DNA of 64,000 nt. It comes from Enoplolaimus lenunculus. Its lineage: Eukaryota; Nematoda; Enoplea; Enoplida; Thoracostomopsidae. A program made the position numbers and the translations under genes. The DNA is taken from positions 706,501 to 770,500 of the forward strand of contig JASANG010001414.1 in the NCBI GenBank assembly GCA_030248215.1, given 5' to 3'. This document shows positions 1 through 11,999 of the stretch, piece after piece; position 1 is the first letter of the stretch, and each line of letters opens with the position of its first letter. The notes under the pieces were generated by a model that saw nothing but the letters and a program-made list of their open reading frames with translations, did not search any database and was not told the origin of the DNA.

Positions 1-1
1 A

Positions 2-1429
2 CTTGGCCGAACGCGTGGGCCTAAGCTACCAGCAGACCAATCAACGGAACCAGAGTATGGCAGAAGACCTCCAGCAAACAACGAACGTAATGCGACGTCG
101 TCCAAATATCATTCAGGTCGGGTGCACAAGGTAACTGCTGAAATTTCCACCCCAAAGAATGATAATTTCGCGTCAAATATACCGGTAAAAGGAGCAACCA
201 CAAACGGACCTTCTCTTGTTTCGCTTAGAGGTATGACTTTACCTGCGAAATCGTCAGTTGACTCGCAACACAGCCCTCAAGATATATCGAGCTGTAGCAG
301 TAGTATTAATTCGCTTGGAAGTCGAAAATCAAACAGTTCATCGTCGCAACTGATACCTGACGCTGAGAATGGTAACAAACATGGAAAACAAATTGGCAAT
401 CACAACAATAACAATAATAATATTAATAATAATAATAATAAAATAAATAAAAATAAAAACCAAACAAACCCAAATGGTTGTAATGATGACAACCCAACGT
501 ATTCTGGAGATAGTGCAGCGAGCACGTTAGATGCAAAATCAGCTCTGGCTGCAGGAGTTTCGCTAGCTACAAGCGGAAGCAGTAGTGATAATAGCAACGA
601 TCAGCTACAGCCACATCCGGTCCGGCGGAACGCTCATCCCAGACTTCAAAATCTAGACAGCTCAGCATCCAATAACTGCCCAGACTACAGCCAACGAACA
701 GCCGCTCGCCTGGATCCTAAACGAATTCTCGATCACAACAGCGGCGGCACGCATCACGAAAACAATCCTAGCTATTTTGGTGCCGGACCGTCTTCAGCTT
801 GCTACTCGTCAAACGTGCCGCTTCCCTCTAGACTTTCCGCCGCTAGCCAGCCAATTAACACAAATGCTGGCATTGTGCCAGCGAGCAGTGTACTTTCAAC
901 GACAACAAGCGATTATTCTACAGCATCTAAACGTCACGTTCACTTCAAGCCGCCGTTAGATCGAATTCAAGAATGCTCAAACGAACATTCGTTGAGTTCA
1001 ACATTACTCAAGCCGCCAGGACTTGGTCCTAGCGGGACTTCAGGACTAGCGACAGTTTCGAACTCAGCTGGAGCCGGAAATCACCGAGGCTTACCGTCTG
1101 TGGTAACGAAAAAGGCTTCAAAATCGGATCAGAGAACCGGCAGTAGTTTTGACGCTACAACCGCTAGCGGAACAATAGTTGGTGCTGACATCGATGAGTT
1201 AATGCAAAGCGGCAGTGATTCTCAAGCTACAACGGAAAACAGCACATTAGACGGAGGAACGAACCTAATCAAAACAACTTCACCAACCCCTCGAAGTTAC
1301 GATGGCAAGGGGGGTACCAGAGCAACAAACGGACGATACAAAAGCACAGGAGTGATCGGTGGAGGACTTTGGGATATGGCACATGATATTCAACGACGAG
1401 TTCATGGATTCAGGGCGTCTAAGCGATAG
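2..1429 (+). CDS. Last exon of an unrecognised Ser/Asn/Thr-rich protein (5' part outside window)
   Basis: A reading frame is open from base 2 to a TAG at 1427-1429, giving 475 codons with no stop, far longer than chance in this AT-rich DNA. The protein is rich in Ser, Asn, Thr and Gly. It has an asparagine run near residues 132-155, encoded by an AAT/AAC microsatellite at about 400-470. A short basic stretch with RHVHFKPPLDR lies near residue 312, and the end reads GLWDMAHDIQRRVHGFRASKR (less its first residue). No folded domain, signal peptide or membrane segment is visible, so it is probably the disordered tail of a larger protein. An internal AAG-GTAACT at 128-136 looks like a donor, but the frame stays open beyond it, so I keep it as coding. 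I do not recognise the family. Being on the same strand as the degenerin 16 kb away does not make them one gene. Confidence 0.6.
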   Translation, partial: LGRTRGPKLPADQSTEPEYGRRPPANNERNATSSKYHSGRVHKVTAEISTPKNDNFASNIPVKGATTNGPSLVSLRGMTLPAKSSVDSQHSPQDISSCSSSINSLGSRKSNSSSSQLIPDAENGNKHGKQIGNHNNNNNNINNNNNKINKNKNQTNPNGCNDDNPTYSGDSAASTLDAKSALAAGVSLATSGSSSDNSNDQLQPHPVRRNAHPRLQNLDSSASNNCPDYSQRTAARLDPKRILDHNSGGTHHENNPSYFGAGPSSACYSSNVPLPSRLSAASQPINTNAGIVPASSVLSTTTSDYSTASKRHVHFKPPLDRIQECSNEHSLSSTLLKPPGLGPSGTSGLATVSNSAGAGNHRGLPSVVTKKASKSDQRTGSSFDATTASGTIVGADIDELMQSGSDSQATTENSTLDGGTNLIKTTSPTPRSYDGKGGTRATNGRYKSTGVIGGGLWDMAHDIQRRVHGFRASKR

Positions 1430-2081
1430 TCTAACCAGTGATTTGATCGTCTTTTTTGGACTGATAGATGCCTTTTTAAGCATATTTAAGTGAGAAGGTT
1501 TGTTCATATTGTGGTTGAAAAGAATACTGAATAATTACTGAACTACTGACCGATGTTAGCCCCTTCTTAGATAGAGTTGACCCTGAACAACTCAGCGCAA
1601 TGTGTATATAATGAAATGAAGCACAATATGTATATCTATTACTACGCGTATACACAGTACAAAAAAGGCCACCGAATTGAGAGTCCCGTCCTGCTCGAAT
1701 GTCAACGTCCTATAATTTATTGATGATGGTAAATGCCTTTCACTCCAATCACCGGGGTTTTGAATCCTAGCATAAAAGAAGGTCTCGACAGTTGATATAA
1801 AAAGAATCATCATGCGCCAAAGGGGTAATTATAAAGGCCTGCCCAGTGTCAGACAGAAGTCATGTGACTAAGAGACTGGCAGGCTTAGGTATAGGCTTAT
1901 GTTTAGGCTTAAGGTTTAGCCCTATGTTTAGTGGTACTTTTTCTCACTTGCGTTATTTTCACGATATTTACCAAATATATGGTTGACTGATTTGGTTCTG
2001 TCACATTAAAGATGCTTACTGCATTAATATTCTTGTTTTCGTATTTTGAACTTTTACCAAGGTTAAATATTTTAAGCCAGG

Positions 2082-2240
2082 TCAGTAGCCAGTTCACCTT
2101 GCAAGGTGAGGTTGAAGAATTTGCCCGCAGGGGCATACAAGGGTTTTGATGACTTGCAAGCAACGGTTGAATATATTCTAGCGGGGCAACATTGTTTCAT
2201 GCGAGCTGAGCCCTCTTTGGGCCCTTCTGGCTACGGGCCG
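2082..2240 (+). repeat. CCGTAGCCAGC family repeat (family R1)
   Basis: This copy begins GTAGCCAGTTCACCTTGC and ends TTCTGGCTACGGGCC, with the shared core GGGTTTTGATGACTTGCAAG. Related copies occur at 14705, 18783, 22206, 38705, 39595, 39831, 54339 and 60452, with fragments at 33598 and 35765. Ends are inverted (GTAGCCAG and CTGGCTAC), and length is about 160 bp. No coding capacity. It is probably a non-autonomous DNA transposon. Confidence 0.7.
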
Positions 2241-2369
2241 GTTTGAAGATATGAAAAACTGGTATAAATATTTCAAACCAATTAATGCATTTCATAAGCA
2301 ACTAATATCAGTGACAATTTTAGTTTATTTACAGATAATTTAATTGTTAAGTTGTAACGTTGTATTCAC

Positions 2370-2375
2370 AATAAA
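2370..2375 (+). promoter_or_regulatory. Possible polyadenylation signal of the upstream gene
   Basis: An AATAAA hexamer lies about 940 bases after the stop of the first gene. Such hexamers occur by chance in AT-rich DNA, and no cleavage site can be placed, so this is only a candidate. Confidence 0.15.
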
Positions 2376-2436
2376 GCCACGTTTGTTTCGTACGCAAAAA
2401 AATGAACATGACAAATATCGAAATCAATTACATAAA

Positions 2437-2628
2437 GAGTGCCTGATACAAGAGTAGCGGATCATTTTTGTTGGCGGATACATAAAGTGTCATGCTTCGC
2501 ACAGGTTGTTCCCCCTGTAAATAAAGTGGGAAAAGGGCAGAAACGCAACGCGTGCCGGGTACATTCTTTTCGACACAGAATGAACCCAGTTGCATAGTTT
2601 TGTTTAAAGTATGCATCATGCACTCTTG
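2437..2628 (+). repeat. Solo copy of the TA-flanked ATGATACAAGAG repeat
   Basis: It shares CTGATACAAGAG, the segment around CATAAAGTG and AACGCAACGCGTGCC with the complete element at 39046-39360, but is shorter and diverged. Confidence 0.5.
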
Positions 2629-3097
2629 ATTACTTGATTTGAAACGATTATATTTTGAGAGATAAACGGTTTAATTCTGAACTTGGCTTAAATTTTTAAG
2701 CTAAACATTTTAAGGCGAAAATTAGACACAAAACTTATGGGTTCAAAAACAAAAAATTGAGTTATTTTCAGAAGATCTTTATTTGCATTACAACAATAGC
2801 ATGCACAAGTTATAAAGTGGATGGCAAAGTTTGTAACGATCACACATAACAATATTTCGGCACACAAGCTATGTAACTAAAAATTGTGATATATGCGTGA
2901 TTTATAACTAATTTTGAACGCTAAAATAACAGTATTTTTGTTATCTTTATACACGAAAACGGACGCCGATTTTTACCAGAAACGGAAACGGATGTCGTAT
3001 TCTGCACACAGCATTTTCGATTGGAACCATGCATTAACACTTTTGCACATGGATATTTTTAATTTCATATAAGACCTAGTTTCGTATAATTTAGCGT

Positions 3098-3214
3098 ATA
3101 TGTCGTAGGCCGATCTGCTATTGAGGCCAATTACTAATTGGCCAAGGCCAATCTGCTATTTTATGTAATAACAACGTGGCCTGTACTACCTGCTAATTGG
3201 CCTACGACATATAT
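3098..3214. repeat. Foldback repeat with GTCGTAGGCC ends
   Basis: It starts ATATGTCGTAGGCC and ends GGCCTACGACATAT, which are exact inverted repeats. The interior repeats the short motif GGCCAATCTGCTATT. A second partial copy starts at 3721. Confidence 0.6.
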
Positions 3215-3720
3215 ATATACAGTAAGCGCTAAATTGCTCATATAGTAGTCCAGTTTTGTGTTAGAAGGATTTAATTATGACGTATCATGAGCGTTCCAGG
3301 TTGATTGATATTTAGATTGGTCCAAATGCATCAAGATACTATTCGACTACAGTTTTAGTTGTTTTCTTATATTTTTAAACTTTGAACACGTTTTACCGAC
3401 TGCTATCAAGAACCAATATTATATAACAGATGCAACTTTTAAATTGGTAAATCACTGTGAAAATCAGAAACTACTTACCACAACGATTTCAACACTCACA
3501 TGGGCTTCGTTGGCTTTGAGCGTCATTTATCAATATAATTTATGGCACTACTGTGTGTTTTTGGTTATCTACAGATCGCTTACTTCCCGATAAGTGTTCA
3601 CTAACCCTGTGATGGGGCTGTTGAGCACGAAAAATCAATACTATTCTTGTTTACTTGACCGTATAAATTACTGAGCGGTGGGAATTCGATACATATTTTA
3701 ATTTCAAAATCAATTAATAT

Positions 3721-3800
3721 ATATGTCGTAGGCCAATCTGCTTTTCACAGGCCAATTACCTATTAGCCTAGGCCAATGTGCTATGTTGAGTAAATAGCAA
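3721..3800 (+). repeat. Partial copy of the GTCGTAGGCC foldback repeat
   Basis: It begins ATATGTCGTAGGCCAATCTG, as in the copy at 3098, but the matching inverted end is not found. Confidence 0.45.
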
Positions 3801-5559
3801 ATCTAGGCCAAATAGCGATTCTAAGTTGTAGCAAAACAACAGTGATGTAAAACTAACGCTGATTGTTTAACGATGTTGCGTCTGTCTAAATAATCAAATC
3901 TGATAGTTGTTTAGCTTAGGCGAAACATGCAATTACGCCGCAAAATAGCACATTGGCCCTAAAACCTGTAAAAAGTGACCGTTACTCGTTTCTTTAGCAA
4001 TTTTGGGACGGATTTCTCCACCCCAATCTACCTTGTGCACGTCCTTGATATATGTATCTGTAAGCAGTATTACGTAGCGTCAATAATTTTACAATTACAA
4101 GAGTGATAAATTAATCTATTTAATATCGAAAAAATTACCAGTAAACTACAACGATTAAAACTACTGCTAGAACTTGGATCATTGAAGGAACGTCGCACTT
4201 CATTTTATATACAGAATTTACTGCTTCAGCGAACAAGAATTTTCAATTTTATTTTGCAGTCAACCTGTTGAACGCGGCCGCTCTACCGCGTTTCAGTTGC
4301 TGATACTGTAACATGGCGTACGCAAGTTATTGTGGATGATGTAGTCGTCAGTACTAGAAAAAAATGGCAAAATCAGTAAAAAATAGGACTAGAAATAAAA
4401 TCCTTTTAACGTAGAAGACAGAAAAGTATTGCCTGAAACCACATCACGGTTTTATGGTTAATACGAAATTTGCAATGCTATTGTTGTTGTTTCCTGCAGC
4501 CATTAAATACCCCTTATAGGCTTGACATAAGTTAGAGCTCAAAATGACCATCCGGAAGTTAAACTTTGCTTGGTCGTATATGAGAAACAAACATTTAATG
4601 TATATAAATAACGGTTTTTTTTTAACAAATTGGTGCATTTCTTTAATTAATAACACTTAATTTTAAGTTATTTTTTTCAAAAGTTTTTGAAAAATTAACT
4701 TAGCGATTACGTATTTGCAAATTATAGAACGTTAACCAAATCAGAATCTACTAAAAAACCTGTAAATTTCAAAAAATCAAAATTGAGTTGTTCGAAGAAT
4801 TAACATTTCACCAGCTGATCGATAGGTGGCTACACACATTTGAGAATACCGACCATGCACTAGCTATGGTATTTTATATTGATCGAAAAAACAACATTTA
4901 AATCTTATACAGCAGTGTTATAGTTTGTTTTGCGCCCATCACAGTTGCGGAACACCTTTTTGACATTGGCAAATCTGTGCTCGGCACAAAATCGAAAAAT
5001 ATACATATATGGTCTCGTGGGGCTGAGCGCAATTGCGTGGTACACACCATCTGACCGCAAGAGCTGGTGTGTGTGATACCATTTGTTTTCACGAAAATAT
5101 TGAATGCCTTACTAAATCTATAGCAGTTGCTACGCGATTTGGAATATTCCAACTATTCTTGAATTCGGGATTTTAAGCTGAGAGCAAATTTTTTTGCCAC
5201 TTTTGAGTTTGAACCTTGCAGTTTGACGGTTTACTCGCTTTGCTAATTGACTTAGTGAGTAAATGTATTTTAACTGTTGAACAATATTTTGATAAATTAT
5301 TGCTTGGTTATCCACCAAAGAGTACATTAAAATTTTGGCCAAAATTTTAATAAAAATATTTTGAAACGTTTTACTGATATTTAACTTCGATCCTCAAGTC
5401 ATTTAAGCTAGGAAATATATATGCATGCAGCTTAATTTTTGTCGTTTCTTAAAAATATTCAACTGCGGTAAACTTTTTATTTAAAATGTTGTTATAATCT
5501 TAAATCTAAGCGATTCCTACTGCTTAAACTGAACACAGTTTAAAGTACTTCCGATATAT

Positions 5560-6054
5560 GGCCGATGTAATGATCAGGAGCGGAAAGTTTTTCGTGCAGG
5601 ATTGCCATAGAGTAAGCTTAAGCTTTAAATGCATTTTTTGCTCTGGCTTAATACACTAGCTTAAGCTTTAAATGCATTTTTTGCTCTGGCTTAATACACT
5701 GTAAATTTCAGTGAGTTGATTTTAACTCAGAATGAGTTGAATCACTCAGTCTGAGTTAGGACTTTCAGAACTCAGAAATTTGAGTTGATTCAATTCATTC
5801 TGAGTCAGTGAATCAACACCCTCAGAGTCAGCTCAACTCAGAGTGTGAATGAACTAAACTCAGAGTGAGTTATTGTTTACTGATATTAATTCAGAAATAA
5901 CCAACTCGCTAGCTGAATTGATTAATCAACTCATTGGAATGTGCAGTGTATGCTTAGGTATAAACTTATTGTTACGCTTAGGATTGCGCTATAGCGTACT
6001 TAGGAATATGCTTATACTACTGTTACGGCCGTGTTCAATATATATACATTGGCC
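5560..6054. mobile_element. hAT-like MITE, group B, interrupted by a second MITE
   Basis: Left part: GGCCGATGTAATGATCAGGAGCGG-type end, then GAGTAAGCTTAAGCTTTA. Right part: TTAGGAATATGCTTATACTACTG and TACATTGGCC. These match the two ends of other group B copies. The middle is split by the TA-flanked MITE at 5697-5948. Just before the insertion, a stretch of about 41 bp (AGCTTAAGCTTTAAATGC onwards) is present twice in tandem. Confidence 0.65.
5697..5948. mobile_element. TA-flanked MITE, 252 bp, rich in GAGTT/AACTC
   Basis: Inverted ends are CACTGTAAATTTCAGTGAG and CTCATTGGAATGTGCAGTG, flanked by TA on both sides (5695-5696 and 5949-5950). The interior is a chain of GAGTT and AACTC words that can fold back. 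The copy at 13713-13964 has exactly the same length. The TA target suggests a Tc1/mariner-type mover. Confidence 0.75.
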
Positions 6055-7341
6055 AGATACACGGAAACAACTGCAAACTGCAAAAATGATGGACCGTCGT
6101 TGAAATTTGCAATCACGAACATTAATACGATTTTTGCGGCCTTTTTAAAAACCTCAAAAGTTTCGAAACACCAAAAATTATAATTCACAAAAAGTGCAAA
6201 TGTTGGAAACTGCGATGTGACCGAGGTCATCATTCCAGAACACAGCCGACGATAAACACATAATAACGAAACACAACCGGTAGGATTGTTTGGTATTCTA
6301 GCAATTTTTGCGTCTGACCACTACTTTTTAGAGTTCGCTGGTTTTTCCGGAAAAAAAGCTGCGTGTTGAACCCAACATATTATCGAAGAAGTTTTCATAT
6401 GAGAAAAAAATTAGTTGACATTCAGTTTTCGACATACGCAAGTTTGAAAACAAACACAGAACACTTATGGTTTTTCTAAAATTGCGAAATGAAACACTTT
6501 TTTCAAAAATTGCAAACCGGAGTAAAATTTGAAGAAAAATATGCTAATTATCAGAAAAAACTTAGGATATAGACTTGCTGACAGTTTTCAGCATATAAAA
6601 AATTCAATAACCTAGCTGGTACGCCGGAATCCGTGGCCGTTATGTGACCGCAGTGTAGTTCTAAAGGTTAAATTCCTTTTTGCTGGTTTTGTAGAGGGAG
6701 GGTTGTTAGATACGGTGTTAGGTTGTAAGCAACCAATCACATGCAGTTTGTATTTCAGCAGTTGTTTAGTCCGTACAATTTTCCAATCAAAATCAGTTTG
6801 TATTCCAGTAGTTGTTTGAGCTGCCCCGAACAGCCATTGCCGTTGGCAAGTCCCAGTTGCCAACTTGTCAGATAGCTGTTTGGGGCACGAAATAGATACT
6901 AATTCAATAGTTATACAACGGATACAGTCATAACAGTATAGCAGGTAGGTATAATTAGGAACTAAATCATGTGAACATCATGAAATATATTTTATCGCTA
7001 CCTGCTACACTGTTATATATGTGTATGTTACAAGCTGAAATCGAACCTACCGTTTTTTATTTCCGGCCACACTGGAGCGCAAAGAAAAATTGTTGCAAAT
7101 TGTCTTGTATCACAATCAAATATAGCATACTCACCTCACAGAATATAACACATCGTTTTGCGTTATAATAGCTGTATTTAAAAGTATTTGAACCGTATTC
7201 GGGTTCAAGTATAAAATACCATCCATAGAGCATAATTCAGCAGTGAAAGTGATATGTTTTGTGTTTGGTGAAATTTCTAGTGATAATATGACAGTTTTCG
7301 TGTGTTTTTTGACGTTTTTTATATTCTATTCTGTGTATAGT

Positions 7342-7521
7342 CAGTGGCGGATCCAGGATCTCAAAATGGGGGGGGGGCAAAATTTCACATATAATAAACT
7401 TACTTTTAACCCACACACAAACCACGAACTATTGTCACAAAATTGCTAAGTATATAATTTTTGTCGAGATGCTGTTAGGGGGGGGGTACGGCCGGGGTGG
7501 CCCCCCATGGATCCGCCATTG
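7342..7521. mobile_element. hAT-type MITE with CAGTGGCGGATCC ends and 8-bp target duplication
   Basis: It starts CAGTGGCGGATCCAG and ends ATGGATCCGCCATTG, an inverted repeat. The 8-bp sequence TGTATAGT occurs immediately on both sides (7334-7341 and 7522-7529), the target duplication length of hAT transposons. The interior is 180 bp with G-runs and no coding capacity. Confidence 0.85.
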
Positions 7522-7689
7522 TGTATAGTTAACATCTAATGGCATATTATTATCGAAAACGTTTCTGCAATATTCTTTTCTTAATTGAGCCTGAGGTCTA
7601 CGCGTCTGGAGGAGTGTACCAGTGCCAACGTGTCCCAGTCCCGATCGATAGTTCGGATTGCGATTCAGAACTTGAAAATAGATTTCGCG

Positions 7690-7935
7690 CTAAAATTTCA
7701 GCGCGCCAAATCAGTTATTTGACAATATCTCGTTAAACCAGATGTGGCATTGCGAAAAAATTTACCACCGGTCCACCCAGCTCCCTATGTGACATCGAAT
7801 TTTAAAAAATTTGTGTAACTTTTAAATGAAAACTTTTTTGGTTGCAAACGGGGGCCTTAGCATCTTAAAAACTTGAATTTTTCAAAAATTCAAATTTGGG
7901 CTTCGAATAATCAGGGAATAAAAAACGTTAAAACT
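7690..7935 (+). repeat. Fragment related to the foldback element at 28.2-29.2 kb
   Basis: It shares CGCCAAATCAGTTATT, ATCTCGTTAA and an ACTTGAATTTTTCAAAAATT block, in the same order as 28870-29035, with many differences. Confidence 0.4.
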
Positions 7936-8756
7936 GTACGTTATTGGATTGCAATTAGGAGTAGGTACTAAAAGTACGTTCAAATTTCAACTTTTTGCCT
8001 TACGTTCACAGGTAAGGAAACCACGATGATTTGTAAGGCAAAGTTCGGCTACATCTGTATGACATCTTTGGCATTCACTCTTTACTACTTTGCATCTTGT
8101 TTAAAATAACTTAATGGGTAATCGTATGTAAATGCGTGTGGTAAGCCATCTCCAGTGGCCAATGGTTCTTTTATAATAAAATTCTAAATTTAGAATGTTT
8201 TCAGATACCAAGCTAACTTTACAGCTAAAAGGTGTTTAGAGTATAAAAAGCATACTTTGTAACAGTCAATCGTTTAAAAACCTATCAGAAGTGATCATTG
8301 GCGTTAAAACTTTTCAAGCACGGACCAATAATTAGTTTCGTTTTTGCTGTTTACGCAAGTAAAATTTGCTATAAGATTAATACAATTTTCAAAACTATGG
8401 TTCCGGGTTTTGCGAGTTTTTTACCGGTTTGGAAAAAACGGAAAAAAAGTTTTTTTTTCGGTTCTTCTACATAAGCCCAACCCTGGGTTTACTGTAGATA
8501 TATTTACCAAATCAAAATTTGCCAGCATATTAGCATATTTTTGTATTTTCAGCATAGATGTTGAAATCGTACAATTTTGCATGTAAACAGATAAGCTAAG
8601 CCGTTCACGGTTTAGCGTAGGTTAAGACTTTTAAGGCTCTGATGCAAGAACTATGCACAATACTGGCACAGTTGTCATAAATCAACCCATCATTTACAGG
8701 TCTATTCGAAATCTAAACATCACTAAACGACGTTTGCCCCGAAAAAGTTTTAGTGT

Positions 8757-9361
8757 ATGGGCTTTGCCCCTAAACGAACATTGAAACATTCGTTAAAGTT
8801 TTATATGCGGACCGTTTTCTATGTAGTTCCCATACACCATACGGGGCCGCCGGTATTTTCAAACGCGCGTTGCAATGTGGCCCCTATAACTGGACATCTA
8901 TGCCGTATGGTTGAAGTTTGCCGCATCTCGAGAAACATTCGTTGAAGTTTTATATGCGGACCGTTTTCTATGTAGTTCCCATACACCATACGGGGCCGCC
9001 GGTATTTTCAAACGCGCGTTGCAATGTGGCCCCTAGAACTGGACATCTATGCCGTATGGTGAAGTTTGCCGCAACTCGAAAAAAACGTTGAAGTTTTATA
9101 TGCGGACCGTTTTCTATGTAGTTCCCATACACCATACGGGGCCGCCGGTATTTTCAAACGCGCGTTCAATTCACTGAACTATGCCGTATGGTTGAAGTTT
9201 GCCGCATCTCGAGAAACATTCGTTGAAGTTTTATATGCGGACCGTTTTCTATGTAGTTCCCATACACCATACGGGGCCGCCGGTATTTTCAAACGCGCGT
9301 TGCAATGTGGCCCCTATAACTGGACATCTATGCCGTATGGTTGAAGTTTGCCGCATCTCGA
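8757..9361 (+). repeat. Tandem repeat, four units of about 135-150 bp
   Basis: The unit contains GTTTTATATGCGGACCG, ATACACCATACGGGGCC and TTTCAAACGCGCGTT. These words recur near 8798, 8948, 9093 and 9228. The third unit is partly deleted. Open frames here simply repeat the unit and are not genes. Confidence 0.85.
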
Positions 9362-9837
9362 GTTGGTACACAACAAAGCAACTTTCCCTACTGTTGCTAT
9401 GATCTGTGTATTATACGGATTTCGCTCTTTAAATCTTAGGGTTTTTGCTGCAGTTATGACAGGGTTTTTTTTGTTATATTCGTCATATTTGAACGAAAAG
9501 TGTTTTTTTGCGAAGAAATTAATCAGTTTAGAAATTGCGTTAAGTTTAAAGTATCGAATCGAAACTTTAGTGCAGGTCATATATTTTCAATATTTTCGCA
9601 ACTTGATTGTAAGTTTTTTCTTAATTTTCTGTAAGCAAAACAATTTTAGTATTAAAAATGTACTAATTGTTTCAGTAAGATTAAGGACGGATCGGAGGGT
9701 GGCGAGACCGGTCCATTATCAATCACCCAACGGACGCAAAAGGCATTAAAACTTTGATCCCTGCCATCACAAGAAAATCGGCCCAATGTAAAAATCAACG
9801 TAGACCATTTTTGTAGAACTGTTATGGAGCATTAATA

Positions 9838-9940
9838 CTAAAGCTTTAGGCTATTTTTTGTTTAAGCTTAGACTACTGAGCCTTAGGCTTAGGAGTATGC
9901 TTAACCGACTGTTACGGCTTCGATCTATAATACATTGGTC
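9838..9940. mobile_element. hAT-like MITE, group B fragment
   Basis: Contains AAAGCTTTAGGC, CTTAGGCTTAGGAGTATGC and a TACATTGGTC end. The opposite end is missing. Confidence 0.5.
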
Positions 9941-10553
9941 AAAAAATCCTAGATCCGTTGTTAGAAAGCTGCACTTGAATTAGTACTTGACAAACATATT
10001 TATTGGAAGAAACTAACTACCAACGAAGCGTTTAAAGATTTAGACTTAGAAATTTTGGTCTCGTCAAATTAAAGTTGATAAATTTGGCAAATTGGCCAGT
10101 ATTGTACATAACCAATATTTGAAAATCTTAAAGACACGCGCACTGTACGAGTCATTGACCATACAACATCTGAGTTTATTGTTTCACGGTGCCATTTAAG
10201 TTTATGAGAAATGCCTAATCTAGAAGATCCTATAACCTTTGTAACCCGTGTTAATTACGGAAATTCCCACTGCTTACTCGCAGATAAGTGGACTGAGAGA
10301 ATTAGAAACTAGGAAGTTTAGTCTTACGCTTAGGTTTAGGCTTAGGTTGAGACTTAGGTTTTGTTTTAGGGTTGCGTTTATGCTTAGGCTTATTGGATGC
10401 GCGCCTGTAAATACTGAACCGTATAGAAAGCAAAACGTTGCATATAGCGGCATCATTATCTTTTGTACCGTTTCAATTTTCGCTTACGCAGTCCATTAAT
10501 ATTAGAATTCAAATTAAACCTTTTTACCTTACCGCTGCCTACATTCAAACGTA

Positions 10554-10966
10554 CCGTAGTGACTCGAAAGAGGGGGAGGTAATATGACGGGGTCTTCGTT
10601 TTGAGTCCAAATCAATAGCAGTGCGTATCTCTAATAAAAGTTCGTAAGCGTGTAGAGTTCCTAAACCTTAATTAAAGTCCATAAATGTTAATTTTGCCTG
10701 ATTGCAGTGCATAAATGATTGCAGGACCATATAAATTTGAGTTCGAAATTTTAAAGCATACTTAAGTTTTGAAAGTTCATTCCTAAGTATACCTTTGCTT
10801 TATCGCTCAAGCTTTTGATACAAGACAAATAAACGTTGGCTTCAACGGATAATTGCAGTATCGGATATATATCAGTAATAAAAGGTGGTGGAGTGTGGGT
10901 TACAAATAAATACCTCTGGAGAGACTAAAGAAATATAAGTACCCCCTCTTATTCGACTCGCTACAG
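10554..10966. mobile_element. TA-flanked non-autonomous element, 413 bp
   Basis: Inverted ends CCGTAGTGACTCGAAAGAG and the complement of CTGTAGCGAGTCGAATAAG, flanked by TA at 10552-10553 and 10967-10968. A longer-diverged relative is at 23193-23611, and a short one at 18242-18429. No open frame of note. Tc1/mariner-like by its target. Confidence 0.75.
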
Positions 10967-11999
10967 TATTCAATTTGCCATTTTTGAGGATACAAAATTT
11001 TTTAGATAGTATCACGGGAAATTCGTCGCCCGACAAGTCGTTACCTAAAATATTGGCGACTCGACAATTTGTCGTCTATCATTTAAGAATACTGCTGACT
11101 CAAACCTCCGCTATGTTTACGAAACTTTTCTGAACTTTAGGTATTTACGCATATTTTCAGCCGTTTCGACCGCTATTAAGTGATCAATAATTGTTTTCAG
11201 TTCACCCTTTTACAGGGACGTGCCGAAAAGGGTGGCGGGCGGGAATCGGGATTAGTACTTGCGTCATAATTTGCATTAGATTCAAAAATTACGCATGGTT
11301 TCTCGCTCGCTTCGCTAGCAATGTTTTCATTGATGAATTTTCGAATAAATTTTGCCTGCGGCGCTATTCAAGGTAGACATCAATGCCAAATACACCAACT
11401 TGTCCAGATCAAACTAAACATAGTAATAAAGTGCAAAGCTTCACAGTTACGTAAGCTTTAGACCAGGTGGGTCCGGTTAGGTGGTTTAGACCCCGCGCTT
11501 TATTAATAAAGAAATGTTTTGAGACTAATATATACAGAGGGATTCAATACTGAAACAATGTACAGCTTCTCGATCGCTTCATTCGCGAATTCTTCAAAAA
11601 TCAGCTTTAATTCTCACTTCAAACCTTTGATCGCTCTGTTTCAACTCCTAGTGCCTAGAAATATTTTGTATTATACAAGAATTCTTCACAAAGACTTCAA
11701 ACTGAAGTTCTGCACTAGAGAAAAAGACATTAGTGTCTAGCTTTTCATTCGCTTCGCACGCGATATTTTGTTCAAGTCGTACTCACATGGCAAACAATTC
11801 GACCGTATCCAGATATCCAAACTGCCAAATTTTAAGGACCTAATCGAGGACTCTGAAATTGGTCTTGAAGCCAACTAGGCGAGCGTGACCAACCTCATAA
11901 ATCCCACGAAAAATTGAGATCCGTACTGCTAAAAGATTCTAAGTTTGCTTTTGGGCGGAAACCAAAAGCACGTGCCTGACAGGATGCGGCCTTTAATCA

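Noticed and set aside
9066-9344. Frames with repeated YADRFLCSSHTPYGAAG
   Set aside because: They repeat with the 150-bp tandem unit, have no start context and do not continue outside it.
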